A stretch of DNA of 42,735 bases. Origin: Planctomycetota bacterium (GTDB lineage: Bacteria > Planctomycetota > UBA8742 > JACQVU01 > JANLHZ01). The stretch is taken from positions 1 to 42,735 of the forward strand of contig JANLHZ010000251.1 of the NCBI GenBank assembly GCA_024653775.1, written 5' to 3'. Below, piece by piece: positions 1-7,773 of this stretch. The position numbers were made by a program, and so were the translations under genes. Under the pieces are notes generated by a model. That model did no database searches, was not told where the DNA came from, and was given only the letters and a program-made list of their open reading frames with translations. Each line of letters opens with the position of its first letter. The stretch's first letter is position 1.

Positions 1-296
1 GTGTGTTTCGAGCCGGAAAGGACAACGTAATCCGCGCGTCCTCGTCGATCGAACCCTCTGGAATTCGCACCGTCACGTCGAGGCGGTTTCTGTCCGTGCG
101 CCGGTTTCTGTCGCTACCACGTCGAAGTTCCGACGCTTGACCCTCGCTTACGACCGCGCCTGCGCCTTCGGGAACATCTTCAACGCTTTTAGCGGTGGCG
201 ATTTTAAAAGACGCCGACGAATCGCAGGTTGATAGCGCGAAGATCAAGGTAGCGGCGATTACCCCCCCCCCTGCAAACTGGAAGCCAATTACGCAT
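1..296 (-). CDS. N-terminal part of a lipoprotein; frame interrupted at a poly-G tract; continues past the left edge
   Basis: Two adjacent ATG codons (299-297 and 296-294) follow a GGAG Shine-Dalgarno at 303-306; the second has the better spacing (6 bases). From these ATGs the frame runs through ten G and stops after about 31 codons at 204-206. One base fewer in the run (9 G) joins the ATG to a frame that is open to base 1. That joined product would start MRNWLPVCRGG, then a hydrophobic stretch ending in the lipobox-like LSTC, then DSSASFKIATAKSVEDV and so on, so a lipoprotein signal peptide is split exactly at the G run. The visible mature part is polar, with a short duplicated DRNR motif, and I recognise no domain. 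In the open frame there is no usable alternative start upstream of the hydrophobic core, only a TGA. Either the gene is switched off in this sequence by slippage or the run length is miscalled. The function is unknown. Confidence 0.6.
262..271 (-). repeat. Homopolymer of ten G (C on the plus strand) inside a signal-peptide coding region
   Basis: Ten consecutive C on the plus strand, read as G10 in the sense direction of the lipoprotein gene, about 25 bases after its ATG. Nine or twelve G would restore the frame into the hydrophobic core and lipobox. Long G runs of this kind are the usual substrate for slipped-strand phase variation, and they are also error-prone in sequencing. Confidence 0.85.
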
Positions 297-356
297 CATT
301 TTCTCCACCGAGTCGACCTTTGCGATAGTTCCATAGCAAGTTGCACTGTGGGACTG

Positions 357-385
357 ACAATAATCTACACCTGATGTGCGGTCAA
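357..385 (-). promoter_or_regulatory. Sigma-70-like promoter for the left-edge lipoprotein gene
   Basis: On the minus strand there is a -35 TTGACC (380-385, 5 of 6 to consensus), a 17-base spacer and a -10 TATTGT (357-362, 4 of 6). It lies 58 bases upstream of the ATG pair and points toward it, downstream of the TIG lipoprotein stop. It suggests the poly-G gene has its own transcription start. Confidence 0.5.
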
Positions 386-450
386 GCGCAAAACCAGAAA
401 ATTTTGCGATTCCTAAGTTATAATAATCGCCACGTTCGAAAAATTCATGG

Positions 451-3400
451 CTAATTCTTTTCCGTAAACGCGCCTCTGCCGTCGTTCAGGAAGATATGAA
501 CCTCGGTTCCCGCCTTCGCGACGTAATCGAGGTCGCCGTCGCGGTCGAGGTCCGCTAGCGCGTTCGCTGTCGTGCTTATCGAAGCTCCGCCAAGATCCAG
601 AACGGCGAACGATCCACCGCCTTGGTTAATATAGACTTTATCGGGGGCGTTCGTCGTCCCCGATACGAAATCCACGTCGCCGTCGGAATCGAGGTCGCCT
701 GAGCAGATCGCGTACGTCGAAGCCATCGCTCCGGGAAGCGCGCCCGCGGTGAATCCGCCTGCGCCGTCGCCGAAGGAGAGAACGTTCTGGTCCGAGCCGC
801 CGCAGCCGAGGACGAAATCGTGCTTGCCGTCGCCGTTGAAGTCCGCGACTTCCATGCACATTATCTTCGGCTGGGTCGCGCCTTCGAAGGTGTTCGCGAG
901 GGTGAACGATCCCGCGCCGTCGCCCGTGTAGAGCCGGACTCCCGCGCGATAGTTCGCGGTAAGCACGTCGAGGTTTCCGTCGCAGTCGATATCTTCGAGG
1001 AAGATTGCGCGGGTGAAATCGCCGTCTGCCGGGAGCGTGCCCGCGGTGAATCCGCCTGCGCCGTCGCCGAGGAAGATCTCGTTCGATTCGCCGTAGCCTG
1101 CAACGACGAAATCGAGGTTTCCGTCCTTGTCGACGTCTCCCGCGGCGACGTCCATCGCGAACTGCGCGCTGGTCGGAATCGAAAGTTCCGTCAGGAACGT
1201 TCCGTCTGGCGCTCCGAGCATCAGCGTTACGGGCGCGCCCTTGACTCCCTTGACGATGTCCACCATGCCGTCCTCGTTGACGTCGATCACTTTGAAGAAC
1301 GCGCTGTCGATCGAATCCGCGTTCAGGGGCGCCATACCGGACTCCTCTATATTCGCGGCGACGTCGATCGGAGGCTCAGTCCCCGCTGGGACGTTGCCGC
1401 TTATATCGGCAAGCACGTCCGCACCGGAAACCGTCGCGAACCTTATTCCGCTCGGGCCGTGCGGGTCGGCGCCCGCGCCATCGAACTGACCCGTAATGTT
1501 CAGCGTCGGCGAAGTCCCGAGGGTTATAGTGAACGTGGTGACATCGATCGCAATGTCGGCGTAGGACGGTTCCGTCGCAGAGATGACGATCGCTTCGTCT
1601 CCGAGTGCGTCGAGCGAATCCGCGAATGCGAAAATCGCGGCGTCTCCGCTGGACGAACCCACGACGCTTTCGCTCACAATCGCGAGTATCGTATCGCCCG
1701 CATCGAGAAGGTTGTTTCCGTTGACGTCGGTGAAAATCGCCTCGCCGTAGAGCACCGGCGCGGCTTTGTCCGACTCAGTGAGGTCGGAAGCCGCGACGTC
1801 CGGAAGGAAACCTCCGGAGCTATCCGTGAGCAGCCCCGCGGCGCTCTGGTAGAGAAGGTCCATCAGCCCTGTGCCGGGCACTTCATCCGCGAATTGAAGG
1901 TCGAAAAACGAATCGTCCGCCGCGCTTCCGGTGATTATCGACGCGGGCGACTTCCCGAGGAGAGTAAACCCCGCGAGCGTCAGCGACGAATCTAGCACGG
2001 GACGGCTGAACGTCAGCGCCACGCGATCGATCTTTCCGTTCTGGTTATCGTCGAAGAGCTGCGCGTCGAGAATTTCGACCGACGGGACGTCCTGCGTGTA
2101 TTCGACCGCATCGGGAAGAATTTCCATCTGGTCGTCCGGGTTTCGGACGATGACTTCCGCGAAACCCTCTGGACCGGATGGAACGCGAACGATAAGCGAC
2201 GTCTCGCTCTCGTGTACGATGACCTCCGCCTGCACTCCGCCGACGTAGACGACGACCCCGGGCTGGAAGTTCTCGCCGACGATTCGGACGAGGCTCGAAC
2301 CTCCGGGCAGAACCTTCGTCGGAACGATGCTCGAAACTATCGGCGGCGGGATCAGGGCGTACGCGCTTTCTAGCGTGACGCTCTGGCCGTCGATGTTCGT
2401 GACGACGATATCGGAGACGCTTGGAAGTCCGCTTGGGACGGTTCCGACGATTTCGGTCATATTGACTCGGGTGACGTTAAGTAGAGCGAGTCCGCCGATG
2501 GTGACCGCGACTCCCGTGCGGAATCGATCTCCGCGGATGGTGATGGTGTTGCCGCCCGCGGTCGGTCCTTCGCTCGGCTCGACCAGCGCGACCTGCGGCG
2601 CTCCGATGTACGTGAACTTGTCGGACGCGGTGAGGACTTCCGCGCCGAGCGTGAACGTGAGGTTGACCGTGGTATCGTCCTGCCCCGGCGGGACTTCGAC
2701 GACGAGAAGCTCCGTGCTAGACACCGACACCGAAATCGCGGGTGTGTCGTCGAAAAGAACGTTTATGCCGCTTTTGAAGCCGAAGCCTTGTATTTCGACG
2801 ACGGCTCCGCCCTGGGCTGGTCCGAAGTCTGGGGTTACCCGCGCAAAGCCGAGGGTCGCGCCCGGCGGCAGATAGCGGAACATAGTCGCGGTCTGGTGGA
2901 TCAGACCATTAGGCTTTTCGACCCGGACCACCGCTGGTCCGGTGATCCCTGGCGGCACGGTGACTTCGAGTTCGTTCGCGGAAAGGAACGTCGTTTCGAT
3001 CGCTGATACTCCGCCAACGTACGCGCGCGAACCGTCCTGGAAGCGAAGTCCGACGATGCGCACATTCGATCCTCCGGACGAAGGCGCGACGCCAGGCACG
3101 ACGTCGGTGATATAAGGCGGTATGTAATCGTCCTCTGTTATCGTGTAGCGTAGGGTGAAATTCTGGACGCCCTGCTGATTCGGGTTCGCATCGACCGCGT
3201 TCTGATAGAGGTCGCTGTACGCCGTCGTTATCGTCAGCACCACGCTGGCGCCCAGAGCTTGATAGTCCCGCGGGGTGAACGTCAGCTTGCGCCCGCCTTC
3301 GGTGAGTGTGTAGGTTCCGTCCACCACGTTTCCGTTCGCGCGCACGGGGACCTTCACCGAGTTAGGAGTAACCATCGGCTCCGAGAACCTTATCCAGACC

Positions 3401-6400
3401 TCCTCGTTCGGCAGGACGTTCGTATCGTCCGGCCGCGGGTAGAAATCCACTACCCACGGACTCTTGGGCGTGACCTCGAACGAAATCGAAGGCGACGCGA
3501 CGCCGTCGGAAACGACCTGCAAGTCCACCGGTCCGGGCGGGAAGCTCTCTGGAATGTTGAAAGTGATGCTCGTCGCGGTGACTCCCGTCACCTGCACGGG
3601 CTGGCCTCCGACGAGGACGGTGTTCGTTCCGCCGAGACTGAATCCGCTGCCGGTGATGGTCACGGGTTTGCCAGGGTCGGCGGAAGTCGACCACTGACTG
3701 TTCGTCTGGTTCGCGGCGCCTGTCACAGTCGGTGGAGTCGAGCCTAGGTAGTGGATCTCGCATACTCCCGGCTCGAAGAGCGTTACGAAAATGTTAGCGC
3801 CGTTCGACTGCACCGCGACTCCCGTGGGAGTGACCCCGGTGGGCATCACCCAGCGGTTCCCGGTAGCGGACGGGTTCACCGCCTCGACGAAATTCAGCTC
3901 CGGAAAGGCGACGAAGAGGGTTCCATCCGCGGGGGAGATTGCGATATTCGAAGGATGGTTGCCACTCAGTTCGAGGTGCCCGATTTTTTCGAGGAAGTCC
4001 GCGCTGAAGGTTTCAAGAATGCCGTCGGTCGAGAGGACGAACAGCTTCTCCCGGTCGCGCGACGCGATCAGTTTGTGCGGCGCGGAATTCTCGGTTACAA
4101 GTTCGTTCACGCCGGTCTGAGGATTGTCGGGAACGGAGATGTACGTCCGATGTTCGAGGTTTTTGTAAAGCAGCTCGTTCCCGAGATCGTCGACCACGCG
4201 AAGGCTCTTTTCGAACAGTACCGCAATCGGGGAGCCTTCCCTTCCGAGGCAGACGACGTCAAGCGGTCTCTCGTCGAAGTCGGCGATGAAGATGCTCGAT
4301 CCAGTGGTCGGGTCGATGCTCACGAGTTCGCCCTTGCTGAAATCGCCTGGCTCGCTACCGATGACGTAGACGTCCGTTCCCGCGGCGGAGCGCGCCATCG
4401 CGACGGGTCTCGCCGGGGCTGAGAACGTTCGGCTCAGGAACATCGTCGTTTCGTCGAGCCTGAAAAGCTGCCCGCGTCCGTCCAGTTGATGGGCTAGCAC
4501 AAGGACCGTGCTATCGACGGGCGAAAGTACGAGGTCGTCCGCGAGTCCCGGAAGCGGCAGAGTCAGAATCGGGTTTACGGTCGTGTCGAAATCGACGCGC
4601 GAAACTCCGCGTCCTTCGCGGGAGATGAACCACGTCACTCGTCCGTCGCGTCCGGCGATCGCTTCCCGCGCGCCGCGTTGGTGCAGCTCGCCCACGCCTA
4701 TGATTTCGCCCTGCATCGCCACGCGGAACCCCGGCACGCTGAACGGAACTCCGGAAATCCGGACGTCCAGTCCCGCCGCTGGAGTCTCGGGCGCGCGGAA
4801 CCTCACCATATGCGGCTCGACTAGCGTCACCTGCGCGGCTTTCCCTCCGACAAGGACCTCGATGTTCGATAGGTCGTTTCCGAACGGCCCGCCGAGGACG
4901 TCGACCACAGTTCCCGGACGCGCGACGTCGGGGACGATCTTCGCGAGTCCGGGCCGGACCATGAACCCAGTCGCTCCGGGATTCGAAAGACTCGTCCCCG
5001 CGAGACTGCGGATTCCCGCCGCGAGGGTCAGCGTGAAGTTCGCGCCCGCTGCGAGTCCGGGGAATTCATAGCCGCTGGACGCGATAACCGTCTTCTTCGG
5101 CGTTATGACGACTTCCGTCGCGTTCGTCAGAACCGCGAAGTCCGCCTGCACGGTGAGTCCGGGCGCGGTCAGCGCGAAATTCTCGGGGTTCACGGTGGAC
5201 GGATCGACGGGCGCGGTGAACGTCACCTTCACCGGAGCGTTCCATTCGACGTTTATCTCCGCGTTCGCAGGGACGAACCCCGCCGCGGTGAAATCCTCCG
5301 CGATCTCCGCGTCGATCGTCGTGAACAGCGACGACCAGTTCCTGCTCGGGACGCGGATTTCGTAGTCCTCCGCGGGCGAAAGCGGTGTGGTCGGCGTAAA
5401 GATGAACGATCTGCCGTCGACGGCTTTCGCGATGGTTCCGCCGATGGCGGAGCCGCCGACGCGGCGGACGCTGAGACTTGCGGTCGTAAGCTCCGCGCCT
5501 TCGCGATCGAAACTGACGACGATCTTCGTGTTCACGCTGACTCCCGCGGAATCCGGAGCGGGAAGCACGAACGCAACCTTCGGCTGGATTGTCGCTTCCA
5601 CGCTCCCTCCGCTGGTGACTCCGCCTACCGTGACCTCCACTGGTCCGCTGATCCCTCCTTCGGGGACGCGCACGACGATCTGATCGCCACGGACTTCGAC
5701 GACCTCCGCGGGTACTCCGCCGAACCTTACGAACGTCGGCTTCTCGCCGAAACCGAAGTTCGCGCCGTTAATAGTCACGAGGTCCCCCGGCTGTGGGCCG
5801 CCCGCGTCGCCTTCGAAGTCGATGCCCGTGACGACCGGAAGCGTCGGACCCGCCACCGGGATCGACTCGGAGTGAGTCAGGGTCTCGTCCGTGGTTCTGA
5901 TGCTGCTCGTGAGCTTCAGTTCCACCGGGCTTAGGGACGCATCGAGGTAGAACCGCTCGCGGAAATACACGTTCCCGCAGAAATCGACGAAGAAGCCGGG
6001 CAGCTCGGGCGACGCGCGCACAACGAGCTGGGCCGCCTGGTTTTTCTCGAAAAGTCCGCCGTCGAGGGTGAGGATTACCTTCGCGTCCATCGGGCAGCCC
6101 TTGTCCGCCTCGACCTTCACGATCGCTTCCGCCCAGATTTCCTCGTAAAGCACCAGCTCGTCCGGCGAGAGTATGAAGTCGACGAGGCCGACGTAATCCT
6201 CGGCGCCGATTATCGGATTCGTAAACGCGCGGGTCTCTTCCACTCCGTCGAGACTTACATCGATGACATACGCGCGATCTCCGGAATCGATCGAGCCGGA
6301 GCCGTTGATGTCGTACTTGTCGTCGGCGCGCTCGCCGAAGGCGCCGTCGAGATCGACGTCGTAGAACGAAAGTCCGTCGTGGAAATCGAGGCGCATAATG

Positions 6401-7038
6401 TCGTTCTCGGTTCCGTTTCCGCTGAAATCCGGAATGCGCGTGGTGTAGACGAGGCGCGGCGCGAGGGTCGAAGCATCGCCGTCCTCCTCGACTGGGGCGC
6501 AGACGAGCGTGTCGCGGCCGTTTCCGTGGAAGTAGACGTTGAACACCCAGTTCGGGACCTTCTGGAAGCAGAGACCCGGAAGTTCGAACGAGGTCGTCTC
6601 CTGACCCGATGCCGCGTCCAGCACAAAGAAAACCATAGGCGAATCGAGGTCAGTCTGATCGAGGAAGCCTGCGAGGCTGAAACCTTCTGTGTCGAGGGCG
6701 GATTCGAACTTCTTGCCGGTGTCCGTGAACGTCACGCGGATTGCGAATGCCGAGGAGTCGGTTGACGTAACGAAGCTGCTGAGGTCGGTTCCGTCGACGG
6801 CTTTCAGCGCGCGCGACCCGAGGCTTGCAAGCGGCGTCGTGAGCTTCGACTCCGCGCGGCGCAGCGAACTCCCCGCTGGAACGAGGATCTCGCCCGCCAT
6901 TTCGAAATACGTCGCGTCCGCAGGCTGGACGACCGTCACCTTGTTCGGAGCTTCGCTCGTTCCCGTGCCGCCGCCGCAGGCCGCGAGGGCGAGCGCGGAA
7001 AGCGTAAGGATCATTGCAAGAATAGAAAATTTATTCAT
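451..7038 (-). CDS. Large TIG/Ig-like lipoprotein with C-terminal FG-GAP repeats
   Basis: Predicted surface lipoprotein of 2,195 residues. I place the start at the ATG at 7036-7038, preceded by GAGG about 8 bases upstream; a longer in-frame start at 7164 would be encoded by REP hairpin DNA and would bury the signal peptide. The signal peptide begins MNKFSILAMILTLSAL and ends in LAAC (Cys21), a canonical lipobox followed by GGG. Domains in order: dockerin/EF-hand-like calcium motifs near residues 216-265; an IPT/TIG domain near 398; two Big_5-like Ig domains near 490-690; TIG near 694; a region resembling a strand-repeat propeller at 776-1090; TIG near 1101; a Big_5-like domain; four TIG domains in tandem at about 1307-1650; an EF-like DDNQNGKID segment; and at about 1910-2195 six FG-GAP/VCBS motifs of the DxDxDGxxD type. 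TIG and FG-GAP domains are usually extracellular binding or scaffold folds. The ligand is unknown. It shares its terminal FG-GAP fold with the giant protein next door. Confidence 0.85.
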   Translation of the reverse strand: MNKFSILAMILTLSALALAACGGGTGTSEAPNKVTVVQPADATYFEMAGEILVPAGSSLRRAESKLTTPLASLGSRALKAVDGTDLSSFVTSTDSSAFAIRVTFTDTGKKFESALDTEGFSLAGFLDQTDLDSPMVFFVLDAASGQETTSFELPGLCFQKVPNWVFNVYFHGNGRDTLVCAPVEEDGDASTLAPRLVYTTRIPDFSGNGTENDIMRLDFHDGLSFYDVDLDGAFGERADDKYDINGSGSIDSGDRAYVIDVSLDGVEETRAFTNPIIGAEDYVGLVDFILSPDELVLYEEIWAEAIVKVEADKGCPMDAKVILTLDGGLFEKNQAAQLVVRASPELPGFFVDFCGNVYFRERFYLDASLSPVELKLTSSIRTTDETLTHSESIPVAGPTLPVVTGIDFEGDAGGPQPGDLVTINGANFGFGEKPTFVRFGGVPAEVVEVRGDQIVVRVPEGGISGPVEVTVGGVTSGGSVEATIQPKVAFVLPAPDSAGVSVNTKIVVSFDREGAELTTASLSVRRVGGSAIGGTIAKAVDGRSFIFTPTTPLSPAEDYEIRVPSRNWSSLFTTIDAEIAEDFTAAGFVPANAEINVEWNAPVKVTFTAPVDPSTVNPENFALTAPGLTVQADFAVLTNATEVVITPKKTVIASSGYEFPGLAAGANFTLTLAAGIRSLAGTSLSNPGATGFMVRPGLAKIVPDVARPGTVVDVLGGPFGNDLSNIEVLVGGKAAQVTLVEPHMVRFRAPETPAAGLDVRISGVPFSVPGFRVAMQGEIIGVGELHQRGAREAIAGRDGRVTWFISREGRGVSRVDFDTTVNPILTLPLPGLADDLVLSPVDSTVLVLAHQLDGRGQLFRLDETTMFLSRTFSAPARPVAMARSAAGTDVYVIGSEPGDFSKGELVSIDPTTGSSIFIADFDERPLDVVCLGREGSPIAVLFEKSLRVVDDLGNELLYKNLEHRTYISVPDNPQTGVNELVTENSAPHKLIASRDREKLFVLSTDGILETFSADFLEKIGHLELSGNHPSNIAISPADGTLFVAFPELNFVEAVNPSATGNRWVMPTGVTPTGVAVQSNGANIFVTLFEPGVCEIHYLGSTPPTVTGAANQTNSQWSTSADPGKPVTITGSGFSLGGTNTVLVGGQPVQVTGVTATSITFNIPESFPPGPVDLQVVSDGVASPSISFEVTPKSPWVVDFYPRPDDTNVLPNEEVWIRFSEPMVTPNSVKVPVRANGNVVDGTYTLTEGGRKLTFTPRDYQALGASVVLTITTAYSDLYQNAVDANPNQQGVQNFTLRYTITEDDYIPPYITDVVPGVAPSSGGSNVRIVGLRFQDGSRAYVGGVSAIETTFLSANELEVTVPPGITGPAVVRVEKPNGLIHQTATMFRYLPPGATLGFARVTPDFGPAQGGAVVEIQGFGFKSGINVLFDDTPAISVSVSSTELLVVEVPPGQDDTTVNLTFTLGAEVLTASDKFTYIGAPQVALVEPSEGPTAGGNTITIRGDRFRTGVAVTIGGLALLNVTRVNMTEIVGTVPSGLPSVSDIVVTNIDGQSVTLESAYALIPPPIVSSIVPTKVLPGGSSLVRIVGENFQPGVVVYVGGVQAEVIVHESETSLIVRVPSGPEGFAEVIVRNPDDQMEILPDAVEYTQDVPSVEILDAQLFDDNQNGKIDRVALTFSRPVLDSSLTLAGFTLLGKSPASIITGSAADDSFFDLQFADEVPGTGLMDLLYQSAAGLLTDSSGGFLPDVAASDLTESDKAAPVLYGEAIFTDVNGNNLLDAGDTILAIVSESVVGSSSGDAAIFAFADSLDALGDEAIVISATEPSYADIAIDVTTFTITLGTSPTLNITGQFDGAGADPHGPSGIRFATVSGADVLADISGNVPAGTEPPIDVAANIEESGMAPLNADSIDSAFFKVIDVNEDGMVDIVKGVKGAPVTLMLGAPDGTFLTELSIPTSAQFAMDVAAGDVDKDGNLDFVVAGYGESNEIFLGDGAGGFTAGTLPADGDFTRAIFLEDIDCDGNLDVLTANYRAGVRLYTGDGAGSFTLANTFEGATQPKIMCMEVADFNGDGKHDFVLGCGGSDQNVLSFGDGAGGFTAGALPGAMASTYAICSGDLDSDGDVDFVSGTTNAPDKVYINQGGGSFAVLDLGGASISTTANALADLDRDGDLDYVAKAGTEVHIFLNDGRGAFTEKN

Positions 7039-7052
7039 AGTTGTTGCCTCGT

Positions 7053-7129
7053 TTTGGAGTGAAACGCGCAAGCGTTTCTTTGAGTACCTTGCGCAAGCGT
7101 TTCTTTGGAGTGAAACGCGCGAGCGTTTC
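7053..7129 (+). repeat. Cluster of three REP hairpins
   Basis: Three related units read on the plus strand. Units 1 and 3 have the head TTTGGAGT and then a perfect 7-bp hairpin, GAAACGC/GCGTTTC, with loop GCAA (stem 7061-7078) or GCGA (stem 7112-7129). Unit 2 (7082-7103) keeps the loop and right arm, but its left arm is ACCTTGC, so it cannot pair fully. The cluster ends right beside the Shine-Dalgarno of the TIG lipoprotein (GAGG, 7047-7050), so the hairpins would be in that gene's mRNA leader if transcription enters from the right. Confidence 0.8.
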
Positions 7130-7164
7130 TTTGGTTTCAAGGCTTGTCTTAAAATTCGTGTCAT

Positions 7165-7734
7165 CTAGAACTCGTCTTCTACCTTGATCTTGTCGAACTT
7201 GAAAGATTTCACCTTCATTTTGAATTCTTGTTCCGCGTTTCGTTCAAACCATCCCGCGGAACAGAACGGATAATCCTCAGCGCGTTTCACGATGCCGTGG
7301 TGAACGGCGTTATTATTCACGTAGCCGATTCTGGGATAGTAGCTCTTTTCGTGCGTCAAACAGGTATCCCAGAACTGAAACCACACCTTTCTTCCCGGCG
7401 TGGCATCTTCAAGATTCAGGGCTCTTGAAGATACTGAATGAAGTCTGCCGACAAGTCTCGAAACTGAGGTCTGACTACTTCCGGAACACGCCACGAGATG
7501 ATAATGATTGCTTAACACCGCCCAGGCTTGAAGTAGCCAGCCTTCTTCATCGAGAATCTCGAACATTTTCGTCTGAACAATCATGAGCTTCCGATTGCTG
7601 TCGATAATGCGCTGTTTGTACATCGTTCCCGCGGTGACCATGTACACGGTGTTCGACGCGAACATGTGCGATGGCGCATGAGGATAGTGTTTAAGGAATT
7701 CGCCGATATTGTCTTGCATCGTTTTTAACAGCAC
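7165..7734 (-). CDS. REP-associated tyrosine transposase (RAYT, Y1/IS200-like family)
   Basis: Single-stranded-DNA nuclease/transposase of the HUH Y1 family. In a 189-residue product starting at the GTG at 7734, the metal-binding HUH motif is SNHYHLVA (His77, His79), preceded by the family-typical WLLQAWAVL. The candidate nucleophile is Tyr138 in GYVNNNAVHHGIV, the place where RAYTs carry Y-x-x-x-N-P-V-type sequences. The N-terminal SNTVYMVTAGT segment also fits the family. The length is normal, with no frameshift, so it is probably active. An ATG at 7717-7719 would give a product five residues shorter; neither start has a Shine-Dalgarno at normal distance. A GGAG lies just before the REP hairpin at 7743-7760, and folding that hairpin would bring it closer to the GTG. 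The stop codon lies 36 bases from the left REP cluster. It probably maintains or mobilises the adjacent REP sequences. Confidence 0.88.
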   Translation of the reverse strand: MLLKTMQDNIGEFLKHYPHAPSHMFASNTVYMVTAGTMYKQRIIDSNRKLMIVQTKMFEILDEEGWLLQAWAVLSNHYHLVACSGSSQTSVSRLVGRLHSVSSRALNLEDATPGRKVWFQFWDTCLTHEKSYYPRIGYVNNNAVHHGIVKRAEDYPFCSAGWFERNAEQEFKMKVKSFKFDKIKVEDEF

Positions 7735-7742
7735 TGTTTATG

Positions 7743-7768
7743 GCAACACTTGCGTGTTGCACTCCAAA
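7743..7768 (-). repeat. REP hairpin on the right flank of the RAYT gene
   Basis: On the minus strand, the head TTTGGAGT is followed by the 7-bp perfect hairpin GCAACAC/GTGTTGC with loop GCAA (stem 7743-7760). It differs from the left copies in two stem positions, and both are compensated in the other arm, which indicates that pairing is selected. It starts a few bases after the stop of the giant gene (7774) and ends just upstream of the RAYT start, so it could also influence mRNA 3' ends. Confidence 0.8.
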
Positions 7769-7773
7769 GTTCA

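Larger units (their letters stand above)
7053..7768 (-). mobile_element. REPtron-like unit: RAYT gene flanked by inverted REP elements
   Basis: A single RAYT gene has REP hairpins on both sides: three plus-strand units to its left and one minus-strand unit to its right. All four lie within about 35 bases of the gene ends, and the two intact left units and the right unit share the TTTGGAGT head, a 7-bp stem and a four-base loop. RAYTs are known to be domesticated IS200-like enzymes that recognise and process their cognate REPs, and this convergent-head layout is the expected one. No target duplication can be recognised. The unit fills the entire space between the giant gene and the TIG lipoprotein. 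Confidence 0.75.

Noticed and set aside
7053-7129. Possible CRISPR array or tandem repeat next to the RAYT gene
   Set aside because: The units are only about 25-30 bases apart with no unique spacers, and they are hairpins matching the RAYT flank on the other side; there are no cas genes.
7039-7164. N-terminal extension of the TIG lipoprotein starting at 7164
   Set aside because: The extra 42 residues are encoded by REP hairpins and give a repetitive basic peptide in front of a perfect lipoprotein signal peptide; the ATG at 7038 has a proper Shine-Dalgarno.
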